DNA of 64,000 nt from Mesorhabditis belari. Lineage: Eukaryota; Nematoda; Chromadorea; Rhabditida; Rhabditidae. The notes under the pieces were generated by a model that searched no databases, had not been told where the DNA came from, and was given only the letters and a program-made list of their open reading frames with translations. Of this stretch, positions 39,885-51,877 are shown piece after piece (within the stretch, counting starts at the first letter, position 1; each line of letters opens with the position of its first letter). Made by a program: the position numbers and the translations under genes. The DNA is taken from positions 1,224,962 through 1,288,961 of the forward strand of contig CAUEEP010000760.1 of assembly GCA_958450365.1 (NCBI GenBank), in the 5' to 3' direction.

Positions 39885-40430
39885 GTAAACACAGATGCGC
39901 TTAAGAATTTGAAACGATTGTTTTACCAAAAAATTTCCATTTTGAAAATCGATTGACGTTTTCCAATTGATTTTCAGTTCCGTTTTCACTTCATTGATCG
40001 CTTTTTGCGTGGATGTTCAAAATATGGCGCTTAGCTCGTGATGTAAGCTTTGGTTTTGGTCCTGGCTTCTGTTTTAATGCAGAAACGGCATCAAGCAATC
40101 GTCCAAGGTATAATCAATCCAATCCAAATAGTCAAAACGATGCATCCGATTTGAAACCATCTTCAGATCGACCTATCAGCACAGAAGGCGGTCCAAACCA
40201 TCACAGAACCACTGCCAAAGTTTCGAATCCCAAACACCATCGGATTTTTTTAGTGTTTTCTAGGTTTCTAGGTTTCCAATAGAAAAGGAATAATAGTTGC
40301 AGCATTGTTTAAAATGCAAAAATCTTTATTTTGAAGGGTGCGCTTAAGAATTTGAAACGAATTTATTTAAGAATTGATATGAAAAACGAAAAAAATTTGA
40401 AACGTATTCATGGGCAACTGTACTTTGTCT
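39885..40430 (-). mobile_element. Tc1/Tc3-like fragments, rearranged
   Basis: Minus strand has RNFGSGSVMVWTAFCADRS (catalytic-core-like) followed downstream by QKPGPKPKLTSRAKRHI (DNA-binding-domain-like), the reverse of normal order. A direct repeat GCGCTTAAGAATTTGAAACG occurs at 39898 and 40338. Non-coding relic. Confidence 0.55.
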
Positions 40431-40490
40431 CATTAGGGAACGCCGCCAGGTGCTCGTGAGCTTTTAAAACAGGCCATCTTATAGAATCGA

Positions 40491-40760
40491 TTATACTGAT
40501 TCCGAATCCGTTTTTAGTTTTCTCTCTCTGTAACGCGAGATGTCTGGGTTACAAGTTTCGGGTCTCCTTACTGGATTTCCTTTTTCGCAATGGAGTAAAC
40601 TAGCGACGTGGTGACTCGCCAAAGATTGCCAAAGCTGCTGACTCCAAAGCAAAGCATCGTCCAAATCACCCTGGTTCGAATTCGTCCAAATCCCCTTGTC
40701 AGCCAATTTCCGCCAGAGCCAGCCAATTTCTTTGCAATTTACGTCAAAAATTCCATTTCC
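40491..40760 (-). other. Exon-like open stretch, unidentified
   Basis: One minus-strand frame reads TRGFGRIRTRVIWTMLCFG followed by VSSFGNLWRVTTSLVYS and a donor-like CCA|GTAAGG near 40558. It looks like a membrane-proximal N-terminal exon, loosely like DEG/ENaC channels, but no adjoining exon was found. Could be chance. Confidence 0.2.
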
Positions 40761-41212
40761 ATTTCATTGATTGATTCCATTTATATCGTCTGCTGCAGGA
40801 GCAAGTACTGTAGTTTGTTACTCATAATGCTACGATAAGTAACAAACTATTGTAGCCTGCAATTATGATTAATACTAGGATAAGTAACAAACTTTATTAA
40901 TCCATAATCAAAACTACTTGGAATTCAACTAGTTTGACACAAATAAACGATTTTGTGTTAGAATAGTACATTTGGTTCCATTTGTACATGTTAAAATAGT
41001 ACATTTGGTTCCCATTCTCATTATTGAACAGAGTCTGAATGAAACTTTGTCCAACAAAGGTAAATAAAGCTCAATTTGTACTTTTTAATTAATTTCAATT
41101 TCGTAAAAGCTTTTTATAATAATACTTTATTCAAACGATAAAGTGAAAGAAATCATAGAGAAATGCACAGTGATACTTAATCATACAATACATACTGAAA
41201 TCAATAAGCCAA

Positions 41213-41596
41213 TTACTTACGGCAAAGAGCCACTAGATCTAAAGCATCGATACGTTTCTTGAATATGAAAAGCGACTGAATTTCTCGTATGTCGTTTGGG
41301 AGCAAGTTCCATAATCTAGCGGCTCTAACGGGAAATGAATTTGATAAAGAGGCATTGGAAGCAAAGGGAATTTGCAAAAGGAATGAGCCACTTCTGGGCC
41401 TTGACCGCGGTTTAAATTTGAAAAAGTCTATAAACAAAGGGCTAATCTGTTTACAACGGAGGATTTTGAAAGTTTCGACTAAATCAATGACAAAGCGACG
41501 ATGCTGTAAAGTTTTTAGTTCAAAAAAAGCAAGTCTTTTTGTTTGACTTTCTATTTGTGCAAACGTTTTGTTCATGTAATTCCTTGAAAATTCCAA
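41213..41596 (-). pseudogene. LINE (non-LTR retrotransposon) ORF2 C-terminal fragment
   Basis: 127 codons resembling the tail of reverse-transcriptase polyproteins: RRFVIDLVETFKILRCK, then a basic region, then FPVRAARLWNLLPNDIREI and IFKKRIDAL. There is no catalytic domain upstream, so it is a 5'-truncated copy. Confidence 0.75.
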
Positions 41597-41735
41597 TGTT
41601 TCTCTTCAAAATATTTATTCAATTCACAAGAAAAAGAAGAAAAATGCAAGATGGAAGAAAATTGCCACACAAAACGTTGAATGAATCATCGTTTTTGGAC
41701 TAGATATGTTTAGAAGAAAAAGGCAAGGAGAGAAT

Positions 41736-41835
41736 TTTATAAAAACAATTTTAAAAACAATTTTATAAAACAATTTTATAAAACAATTTTAAAAACAATT
41801 TTAAAAACAATTTTAAAAACAATTTTAAAAACAAA
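41736..41835. repeat. ACAATTTTAAAA array
   Basis: AT-only 12-base units; flanking sequence to 42395 is AT-rich without a gene. Confidence 0.85.
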
Positions 41836-42399
41836 AACCTTTTGAGATCCCCATTGTGAAAAGTTTTCTGTTCACAAGAACGAAGCAATGAGGTGATAAA
41901 AGCGCAAAAAAAAAACACACACACACGAAATTCCCTACATGGTTGCTTGGAACGATAAAATCCTAATAAAACGAATCTTTTCGGGAATTTATCATCACTT
42001 TTTATCTAAAGAAGCAATTTTAGTTTGAAATCATCGCTTTTTTTTATGTAAAAGAGCTTTTTTTATGTAAAAGATTTTTCTTTTACCGACTTGGATCGTA
42101 AATTTACCGTTCGAGCAAGCGTTCAGCAGTCAATTTGGGGTGAAAAGGGGAAAATTTCAAACGATTTTCGTTTTTCTGCGTCATTTGCTTTGTTTTCTTA
42201 ACGATTGGGATTAATTGAATTGAATTGAATTGAAAAAAGATCGATTAAATTGAAGTTTTAGACTTTTAAAGTAGTAAAAAGCAAAGATTTAAGCAAGATT
42301 TGAACTTTTTGAACTTTTTGAAGATACTTTTAACTGTTTTAACTTTTAACTGTGTGGATTTTGTACTCGAAATTTGAAAATTCACCTTTCTAGTGCATA

Positions 42400-42547
42400 G
42401 AATTCGTTCTCTTACAGCTATATGAAGATCTAGAAAGAATTCAGTGCATTGAATTCGTTCTTTTACAGCTATATGAAGATCTAGAAAGAATTCAGTGCAT
42501 TGAATTCGTTCTTTTACAGCTATATAAAGATCTAGAAAGAATTCAGT
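42400..42547. repeat. 51-bp repeat, three copies
   Basis: Unit contains GAATTCGTTCTTTTACAGCT and AGATCTAGAAAGAATTCA. It lies about 300 bases 3' of vab-15. Confidence 0.9.
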
Positions 42548-42864
42548 GCACTACAAAAGAATGCTTTTTCCATTCTTGAGAACAAAGAGCACCGTCAATC
42601 GATCAGTCGATCAGGGAAAAGCTTTATGGAATGTTTGGGAGAGTAAATAATAAATAATAATGATAAATCCTTGAGTTAATCGATTGATATGGCTGATAAT
42701 AAACAAAGAAATGATGGCAATACACAAAGAGAACCAAGAGAACAACGCAATTCACAACCAAGAGAACACACGAATCAAATAGTCAACTTTTAACATCAAC
42801 ATTCTTAAAACATTAATCTAGAAAAACGGGCTCTACTTGCCCTACAGTATCCCCAATTTCTTGT

Positions 42865-44993
42865 TCACCATTGAGGAGCGTAGCCAAAAAGAAATCCTTT
42901 CTCTCCTTGCGCTACAGCAGCTGCCGCCAGAGCCGATGCCTGTGCGAATTTCACTTTCTCTACCTCAGCCTCTTGTAGACGCTTTGATTTGGCTCGACGG
43001 TTCTGGAAAAATGATTTTTGTCTGAGAATTTTGATACAATAACATTCTTTGTTTCTCCTATACCGAATTCTCTCTAGTGCATTGATTTCGCTGCCTAAAT
43101 TGCTCGAAATCTCGAGAACCGCTTATCAGAACCTATCGCTTCAGAACCTATCGATGTGGGGTCGGAAAATGTAGCTGACGATGAGATCTAGTAGGGGATT
43201 AGAGTGTTGACAGTTGACTTGAGGGCAACTGTTAAAGGTAAGATCTGTAAAACATTTACATTGTCCGGTTTCACAACTTATTTTTATATTTCTATACAAA
43301 ACGTTTAGATAACTCTTTACAGAACTTACGATAGTTTGCTTTTAGATATTTCTATACAAAACCTGTAAACCTATACCTCTAGATACCTCTAGATACCTCT
43401 AGATACCTCTAGATACCTCTAGATACCTCTAGATACCTCTAGATACCTCTAGATACCTCTAGATACCTCTAGATACCTCTAGATACCTCTAGATACCTCT
43501 AGATACCTCTAGATACCTCTAGATACCTCTAGATACCTCTAGATACCTCTAGATACCTCTAGATACCTCTAGATACCTCCTAGATACCTCTAGATACCTC
43601 TAGATACCTCTAGATACCTCTAGATACCTCTAGATACCTCTAGATACCTCTAGATACCTCTAGATACCTCTAGATACCTCTAGATACCTCTAGATACCTC
43701 TAGATACCTCTAGATACCTCTAGATACCTCTAGATACCTCTAGATACCTCTAGATACCTCTAGATACCTCTAGATACCTCTAGATACCTCTAGATACCTC
43801 TAGATAAATTATCCAAAAACTTGTAGCTTCTAAAATCTCTCAGACGATTTCAGAGAAAAGATTGACCTTTTATTGCTATCGATCTTTTATTGCTATCGCT
43901 AAAAGATTGAACTATCGTATCTTAGCACTGGAATAATCGTACGGTAATGCGCAAAGTCATAGATCTTACACAGTTTTCACAGTGGCTGAATGGCTGAAAA
44001 GAGTTGGGGGAAAAGAATGAGCGCTTGACGTGATTTGTCGTGCAGATGTGGGCTCTTTTTCCCCTCTTTCATCCATTCTACAGTCATTTGACAGTTCTCA
44101 GCTTTGACAAAGCATTTCATTTCTTTTCATTCGAAGAGATTTGTCTCTTTCTTCTGTCAACACCGTTTATTTAGGGGTGATGGTCCGCGAAATTTCTTCA
44201 AAATTCCAAAACAATAGCTAGAAGATTTATGAGCGTTGCGCAAGGACTCACTGGGTCAATTGAGAGAGATTGAACGGGGAATTGAGAGAAATTGAGAGAG
44301 TGAACGAGAGCTGAACTTCAAAAGAATAGATTTAGCAAATAAAGACTGTAAATTTACTTATTTGGTTCTGAGTTCCTGAGCGAGAAGCCAGGGGAAGGAC
44401 TTGTTTTCTAAAAAAAGCTTTTAGGTAAAAGTTATTGTGCTTTCATTGTCCTTTAGAATTTGATTATTGCCTTCTTTCTCTCTCTTCTTTCTCTCCTTCT
44501 TTCTCTCCTTCTTTCTCTCCTTAAGGCTCAAGAGTTTTGGAAGTCCAATTGGTAGACTCAACGAAATGAAAAGGTCTGTGCACTGTCCTGTTGGGTTCTG
44601 TTGGGTCCTGTTGGGTCCTGTTGGGTCCTGTTGGGTTCTGTTGGGTCCTGTTGGGTCCTGTCCGGGTTCCAATCAATTTTCCGACCCCGAAAACCTCTGG
44701 GTATAAATTTATAATTCCCTAGAATCAATCTTTGCCTTGCCTTGGTTGTATTTTTGCTACAAATTCGACATTCCGTTAAAACAAGAAAACTGGTAGAAAG
44801 CTTACACAATTTGAATTTTAACACATTTACGATAAAATCTTTTTTTTTGGCTTGGCTGCCGTTTCAGACAGCTACAGACGAGCTTTCAGACGACAGCTAT
44901 CTAGCTGTAGAGCTGAAAATTTGTAAATAGAGGCATTCTGAGATGAAGATTCTGAATCTGTTATTAGTTTTTGAGTGTGTGAGCCTGAGCCTC

Positions 44994-45028
<35 letters not shown>

Positions 45029-48000
45029 CAACCTGAGCCTGAGCCTGAGCCTCAGCCTGAGCCTCAGCCTGAGCCTGAGCCCGAGCCAACAGTCAGCACA
45101 AAACTCTCTAAAAACTTGGATAATTAAACTAAATTGGAGAAAAAAGAGTGAAACGAAGGCTTAGTTTTTTCCTCTATTACTTCTAGCCTTATGCCAGAAG
45201 CCGCACGATATCGTAAACATGAAAATTTTCACGTTTTTGTAATTGTACACCTTCTGGCACACGGTCCAGAATGTAAAGTCGCATCTGGGTAATTAAACTG
45301 GATGCAATATCCAAAAATCAAGCAGTTTTCGTGAAAAACTAGTAACGGATTCGAATTCCTTGACCCCGAAAACCCTCTGGCGCAAATTTTCAGTCTAATC
45401 GGCCTCAAAAAAGTGCTAAATCTAGGTGCGGCTCACCGGTGGGCTGTATAATGTGTTAACGTTTTAACAAAGGTCCCCAACCTTTGTTGAAATCAAATCA
45501 AAGCTCAGAACATAAGCTCAGAACATGTGTGTTGATTCGATGGGATTCGATGGGCCTTTTCCTCCTCATTCATCCATTCAATTCTCTTTTCCAGTTCTCT
45601 TTTCCGCCTAACGATCCACCCAAATTACAGTAATGAGCGTTTTATGGGTTATGCGAGAAACAATAAATTGATTTCCCACTTGGAATCTTGAAAAAGACCA
45701 AAGAGAATCCCAATATTCTCTTTTCTTTTCCTTTTCCCTTTTCCAATTGTCCTTTTCCCATTGTCCCAAGCAATAATCCGTCTATTAGCACTCACATATG
45801 TGGTCGGATTGCCCAATGGAGTTCTTGTCGATCAATTTAGGTTTAGGAAATTGGGAATTGAGAATTGAGAATTGAGAATTGAGAACTGGGAATTGAGAAC
45901 TGGGAATTTCGTTTTTCTTAGAGCGATTTATCGTTTGTATTTGTTTAAAAGTTCAATTGATTCAATTGATTGACATTGATTCAACATTAATAATTACAGT
46001 AATGTGACACAAATACAGTAATAAATACACAATTCCTCCTGCCCTAACACCCTTAAAGAAGTTGGAGAGAAAGTTGCAGAGAAAGAAGGAAGTTTCAGAG
46101 AAATCCCCTTTGAAAAAGAGTCAGATTTTCCAGCCGCTGGGATCGAGCCCGTGATTAGAAACTTCCCGACTAGAAAACAGACTAGAAAACAAGACTCCTA
46201 ACCAGTCGACCATGGCGGCAGTGTTGCGGTCAGTATTGGGGTCAGTGTTGCGGTTTAAAAGATGTACTTTTTGCACAACAAGGCAAACACACCCTTTCTA
46301 GCGTACTCCTAGCTACACAAAGAGCTATTTGGTGGCTTGCCAGTGCACCAGAAAGTTTATGCTTAGATTTCTAGGCACAAAGTACACCAGAAAGTTTCTG
46401 CTTAGATTTCTAGCCAAAAAGAGCTATTTGGTGGCTTGCCAGTGCACCAGAAAGTTTATGCTTAGACTTCTAGCCACAAAGTACACCAAGAGAACACGAG
46501 AAACTAGCCATTATTATTCCTTTTTCAATCCATTTCCCTAAAATTTCCCGAAAATTCCCAAATTTCCCTCCTCCAATCGGTTCTCTCTTTCATAATCCAT
46601 TAATTTATCGTTATTTATCGTTATTTATCCTATTTTCTTGAGTTTTTCTTGATCGGATTACCCAAAAACGGAAACTAGAAATGATGTGAGTATTGAGAGG
46701 ATGAACCCAACGGAATGTTGGCCACCTGCTGTGGTTTTGCGGGGAAATCATGGCGAGGAGAAATCGAGAGAGAAAAACCCCCAAAAAGAAATTGGAAAAA
46801 CTCAAATTTCTCTGAATTTCTCTTGCCAAAATTGTTGCCTTTCTTTGGCACAAAGCAAATTCTTTCATCGATCTTTCAGGAAAAGTCAAGGGTTTTTGAG
46901 TGGTTTACGAAATGATTTAGCCAAAGAATATAGGAAATCTCCTTAACTTTATAATTATTAAAATAATGGATCTATAGCTTTTGCTATTGAATTAATGATT
47001 TTATTGGCTTTAGCACTTTAAAGTACGAAAACCTAATGGCTTTCTGATGATTATAAGATAACACAGGCGAAATTGTAAGTTTTAGAAAAAGTCTAGGCAC
47101 TAGACATGTGCATTCATTCCGTTTGAGTCGGTCCGTATAAGTCGGTCCGTTTGAGTCCGTCTGTATGAGTTCGTCTGTATGAGTTCATCTGTATGAGCCC
47201 GTCTGTATGAGTCCGTCTGTATGAGTTCGTCTGTATGAGTTCATCTGTATGAGTCCGTCTGTATGAGTCCATCTCTATGAGTCCGTCTGTATGAGTCCGT
47301 CTGTATGAGTCCGTCTGTATAAGTCGGTCCGATCTCGGTCCGGTCCGGATCGAAGCCCAATTTTTCGATCTGATCTCGGTCCAGTCCGGACCGAGGACCG
47401 AACCGAGATTGAAAACCGAACCGAGGACCGGATCGAGGAGTGCACATGTCTGCTAAGCACCAAAACTCGATTTTTGTATAGAACTAAAGATTGTCAAGAT
47501 TACAGTAACCCATACTGTAATTAGTCCTTGTCTGTTTTACAAGCAAAAAAAGCTATTTCTTAAGCAGTAAAATAACCCGTTTCTTAAGCACAAAAAAACC
47601 GAGAGATACACTTTTTCTATACACAAACTGAGATACACAAACTCTGACAATGCTCTGACAGTACAGTAACCACTTGCCAGAGTACAGTAACAATCGAACT
47701 TGTACAGCTGCCAGAGTACAGTAACCACTTGCAGAGTACAGTAACCACTTGCAGAGTACAGTAACAATCGAACTCGATGAATACAGTAGCCACTTGCGCT
47801 CAAAAGAGTCAAAAGATGAACAAGAATTTGAATATTTCAACTATGATTCTCAACAACTTGTCATTTTTGCTACTAATTGTAAGTTCCATGTTTTACACGA
47901 GCAAAAGACAGCTTGCCCCGAGGAATCCACAGTCAGTAGCAAGTGTAGAGTCAGCTATCTAAGTCCCTAACTATCTAAGTCAGTAAGTCAGTAGCAAGTC

Positions 48001-50846
48001 AACGAATTTCCCCCGATTCTCGATCACATCCATTGTTGCCTTGAGCATATCAAAGCATATCTCTCGCCCAAATCATATATCGATCACTGGATAAGTACCG
48101 TAACAATGGATGTGATCGTAACCGATTATTAAGCTGTCAAATTTATTTACGATCATCGGCGAAAGATCTTCAGAAAGATCTTCACGCGATCTCACCCCAA
48201 GGCTACCAATTAAGATATTGGAGCTGAGAAAGAAAGAAAGAAAGAAAGAAAGAAAAAGAAAATATTTGCTTTGAAAGTACTTGAATACTTTTGAGATCAT
48301 AAAAGGATAGATTTCGTCTTTTGGCGGTAAATTTTGAAGCACTTTGGAGTCTCCAGAACACACCATATGGTTGATATCTTTTGTCTCTTGAGAAGAGCGA
48401 TTTGACTTGTTTTGGAGTCTATTTTAAGATTGAACGATAGTTTTAGATATTGGTTTTTAGATAAAATCAACTCTTTGAATTAGCCGATGGTCGATTTAGC
48501 CGATTTTGTTTGGCAAATGGAGTTTACAGAGTTTGGCTACAAGAGTTTGGCAAATGGCAGATACAAATGGCAAATACAAATGGCAAAACCAACTTTTAAA
48601 GCCTGTTAGACAAGTTTAGCAAAGTATTCTTTTGATTCTTTTGATTCTTTTTGATTGAACAAACATTATCCAGTTTTAAAATCCTAATTAATTGATTATC
48701 TAGTGCCAGAATTTCTAAGCTAAATCAAAAATTGGGCTTGGTTTCAGTTAGATTTCCGTCTTCTGGATCAACTGGAGCCTGTACATTATAAGGATGACTT
48801 TAAATTCATTAGAAACTGTATCTTTAACAAAATTTAGCTACTTAGCTACTTAACTATTGGGTTGGGGAGAATGAGTCGGCGCCAAACTTTAAAGGGACTT
48901 TTTGCACACATAAAGCCTTCTTTAAACATACGTTTGGTTTCATCAAAAGGATCCACTATTTCTCTACAAAATGACTTTTGAGAGATTCCACAAAGCTTTT
49001 CTTTCGTGGAGTTTATGAACTTCCAAACGCAGCTGGTTAAAATGGCAAAGGGTCCGACTCATCATTTGAACAGTTTCTTTCACATGAACCTTCTTTGGTG
49101 TTTATATAAAAAAGATAGAGCACATTCGATTACTTAAGTTGCCAAATTTGCAGGAAGATCCCACCAATGGTTTTTTCTAGATGACAGTTTGTAGTTTTTG
49201 TGAAAAAATGGCTTTTTCTTGACCGGAGGCGCTGTTTGAATTTTCTTTTAAATGTCATTTTGTAGAGAATTAGTTAACCATTCTACTCATATCAAACGCA
49301 TAGATTTGACGAAGTCGAATAGAAGTTTTAGACATTTTTTTGATTTTCGGCGCCGACTCATTCTCCCCAACCCAATACTTAGCTACTTAACTACTTAGCT
49401 ACTTAACTACTTACCTACTTAGCTACTTAGCTACTTAGCTACTTAACTACTTAGCTACTTAGCTACTTAACTACTTAACTACTTAGCTACTTAACTACTT
49501 AGCTACTTAGCTACTTAACTACTTAACTACTTAACTACTTACCTACTTAGCTACTTAGCTACTTAGCTACTTAGCTACTTAGCTACTCAGCTACTTAGCT
49601 ACTTAGCTACTTAGCTACTTACTTAGCTCACTTTTGTTAATGAATATTGGTTTTAAAATGATTTCACTGCAAAATTCGCTCACCTGAAACCAAATTTTCA
49701 CTTGTGTCTCCGAGAGTCCCAATGATGCGCTGAATTCGGCTCGTTCCGCGATCGACAAGTACTGCTTTTGTTGAAATTTTCGCTCCAACGTCAGAAGTTG
49801 CTAAAGAAATTAAGAGATCAAGAAAAAAACTAAATGCTTTATCGAATTTTACGACTTTCTAGCCGATTCTAGCCGATTTCTAGCCGATTTTTTTGATCAA
49901 CCTGTGTACTAAAAGGAGTCCTTGGCTTTCGATTGCTCTTGTGCTTCCGCAACATGCACTTGTTTAACCCGATCGCCAGTTTTGTCTCATCGGGAGCTGA
50001 ATTAAATCCTTTTAAGTAAATCTTGAAGTTAGAAAGAACAGGGAAGATGGTGTAGTGGAGAAGAGTCTTGTTTCCGAAACAAGCTATCAAGTTTTGCTTG
50101 AGTTCGACTCCTTTCCTTGTTTTTATTTCTACGTTGATGCTTAACCACTTGAATTTGCTCTATTTGCTCTATTTTAACTTACAATAAGTATTTTGACATC
50201 CTTTATGACAATTTTTGACAATTTTTGGCAATTTTTGACAATTTTTGACAATTTTTGACAATTGATAACAAAAAAATTAACACACTAATCTATAAAGTGA
50301 ATGAAACAAAATTTAACAATCTTTTACTTATGAATACTTTACTTATTGCTCATGAATGCTTAGGCTCATGAATGCTTAGGCCCATGAATGCTTAGGGATT
50401 ATGCCTTTTTTGTGTTATAGAATCAAGTATTTCTGTTATTTTTCTGTTTTTCTGTGATTTTTTAAGTGTTTACTTGGTGAATCCCTTCTCGATCCTCCGC
50501 CGATCATCCACGAGAATGAGGGAACTGATTGCGGTGATGAGGCTGAGGAATCGGGTGAGGAATCAGAGGTGGATGGCATAGAAAGTCTGGAAAAACAGAT
50601 ACGATTTATTCTTTTCTATTTTAACATCCATTTATTCACCTTTGTTGTGCCAAAAAAAACAGTGTTGGATCAAAGGGAGGAGTGGCAAATTTGAGGCCAA
50701 AAGGTGAGGCTGACATGATGGAAGTGGCTGCGTTTGGGGAAGAAATCGGTGAAATCCCCATCAAGAATTGGGGAATTGGCGGGCTTTCCTCTTTTTTTAA
50801 GCAAAGAAGCCACCGAGAAAGTCGATCCACGTTTTCCTTCAACCAT
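42865..50846 (-). CDS. vab-15: Msx-class homeobox transcription factor (VAB-15)
   Basis: Nuclear DNA-binding regulator; in C. elegans vab-15 acts in touch-neuron and epidermal development. Exons: 50846-50640, 50586-50474, 49996-49902, 49800-49684, 43002-42865. The start ATG at 50846 directly follows TTCTTCCAG, a good trans-splice or splice acceptor. Exon 1 encodes FSVASLL, an eh1-like Groucho-binding motif. Exon 2 is Ser/Pro-rich ([15 protein letters not shown]). Exons 3-5 encode the homeodomain: [11 protein letters not shown], then [20 protein letters not shown], then [18 protein letters not shown] (Q50, N51). The tail is [16 protein letters not shown] ending FGYAPQW. Junctions after exon 1 agree. 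Exon 1 itself needs one base fewer in its A7 run (just after FSVASLLKK) to stay open; with that the protein is 222 residues. Intron 4 is 6.7 kb. Confidence 0.88.
43065..43210. mobile_element. Fragment of the CTCTAATAG-type TIR element
   Basis: Starts ACCGAATTCTCTCTAGTGCA and shares ~110 bases with 55960-56065 (AACCTATCGATGTGGGGTCG and onward). It is in the large vab-15 intron; the right end is missing. Confidence 0.7.
43377..43806. repeat. AGATACCTCT decamer array, ~43 copies
   Basis: 430 bases almost without variation; one unit has an extra C near 43579. In vab-15 intron 4. Confidence 0.97.
44474..45087. repeat. Three short arrays in vab-15 intron 4
   Basis: A CTTTCTCTC-type run (44474-44522), a TGTTGGGTCC decamer array (44582-44665) and a CCTGAG hexamer array (44976-45087), with unique AT-rich sequence between and up to 46130. 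Confidence 0.9.
46130..46222 (-). pseudogene. tRNA-like sequence with internal duplication
   Basis: Minus strand starts GCCGCCATGGTCGACTGGTT and ends GGGCTCGATCCCAGCGGC; the outer GCCGC/GCGGC pair. The anticodon region contains TTTTCTAGTC twice, an insertion that breaks the arm. In vab-15 intron 4. Confidence 0.45.
46255..46510. repeat. Diverged repeat with GCACCAGAAAGTTTATGCTT
   Basis: Three copies of a ~55-base unit containing ACCAGAAAGTTT and TTAGATTTCTAGCCA, partly rearranged. Confidence 0.75.
47133..47325. repeat. ATGAGTCCGTCTGT 14-bp array
   Basis: About 13 units with CCG/TCG/TCA variants, followed to 47450 by purine/pyrimidine-rich CCGAACCGAGGACCG-like repeats. Confidence 0.9.
47645..47785. 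repeat. GAGTACAGTAACCACTTGC repeat
   Basis: Five variant copies of a ~19-25 base unit in vab-15 intron 4. Confidence 0.8.
48832..49625. repeat. CTACTTAG octamer satellite split by a MITE
   Basis: The octamer array (CTACTTAG/CTACTTAA) occupies 48832-48856 and 49376-49625 and is interrupted by the element at 48857-49375. It lies just 5' of vab-15 exon 4 in genomic order. Confidence 0.9.
48857..49375. mobile_element. Mariner-type MITE, family D
   Basis: 519 bases, ends TTGGGTTGGGGAGAATGAGT and complement, TA on both sides. Internal sequence is unrelated to families A and C, although length and end style are similar. Confidence 0.88.
50041..50117 (+). pseudogene. tRNA-like sequence with a variable-arm hairpin
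   Basis: A perfect 5-bp anticodon stem (CTTGT/ACAAG) around TTCCGAA gives anticodon CCG. It is followed by CAAGTTTTGCTTG, which can fold as a variable-arm hairpin, and a GAGTTCGACTC mini T-arm. The ends GGGAAG/CTTTCC pair. D and T stems are imperfect. In vab-15 intron 2. Confidence 0.45.
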
Positions 50847-51359
50847 CTGGAAGAATTCGAGGTTTTTCATGAAATTCATTAAGAAAGTGATGTCAATTCT
50901 AATTTAATATGAAATTTTGATATCAATTTCATGCTCAAGAAGCAGGGTACGTTAAGAAGCAGTGTACGCTCAAGAAGCAGTGAACGTTAAATAAGAATGA
51001 AGGAAAGAATTGATCCAAAAAAAGTACAACTTTCTAGTGAACTAGCAGATTGATGGCCAAGAATGTGTTAAATCAAAACTCTCATGTTTAGGGCAATCTA
51101 GAAACAAAGAAAACAAAGCCAATAGGTTTAAAATTTTAAAAATTCAAATCTAAATAGAAAATCTTACTGAAAAACTTGTAAAAGATTCAAAAAATGAAAA
51201 GATTTAGAGATTCTGAATGGTTTTATGACAAGAAAAATCATTTTTAGTGAAAAAATCGCATTTTTAGTGATCTTCTTTTTAGAAAATCTTCTTTTTAGGA
51301 AAAAAAGCCGATTTATTAGGGAAAAAAGATCACTTTTAGTAGTCTTTAACTGCTATTAA

Positions 51360-51877
51360 AGCTATTGTAGCTATGTAGCTATTAGCTATTGTAGCTATTA
51401 GCTATGTACAGTACTGGACAATGAAATATGATATTTGAAAAACGATCGTCACTTTCGCGCGTCTGTAACTCCCTTGTCTTTGAGTTTAAACTATTAGTGT
51501 TATACATTTTCTGAAAGCTCTTTTCAAGGGCTACACAATGGTAATATTAATATTTAGAAATACGGTAAAGGCAAGGGGGTTCCAGAGGTGCGAAAGTGAC
51601 GATCTTTTTTCAAGTATGATATTTCATTGTCCAGTAGGGTAGCTATTAGCTATGTAGCTATTAGCTATGTAACTATTAGCTATTAGCTAATAGCTGTAGC
51701 TGTGCTTGTAGCTACTAAAGTCTTAGATCCATTTGCAAAGTCAAATACGGTAAATAGGTAAGCAGAAGATGCGGAACTTGACTCTAAACTTGTCCTCTCA
51801 TCACACTCATTATCCCCAGCGATTACCGTAGGATGAAATGATTGTTGGGCGGGGCTTCCCCCAAAGAAAAAAAAACG
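51360..51877. mobile_element. 0.5 kb repeat family E, copy 2
   Basis: Inverted copy of 36246-36745, including the nested TACTGGACAATGAAATAT hairpin. Located about 0.5 kb upstream of vab-15. Confidence 0.85.

Noticed and set aside
44421..44824. Proline/asparagine-rich [10 protein letters not shown] frames
   Set aside because: Translation of the TGTTGGGTCC decamer array.
48073..48366. Minus-strand frame running through a TTTC repeat with exon-like ends
   Set aside because: A small exon after the TTTC tract is conceivable, but nothing in vab-15 needs it and no other exon joins it.
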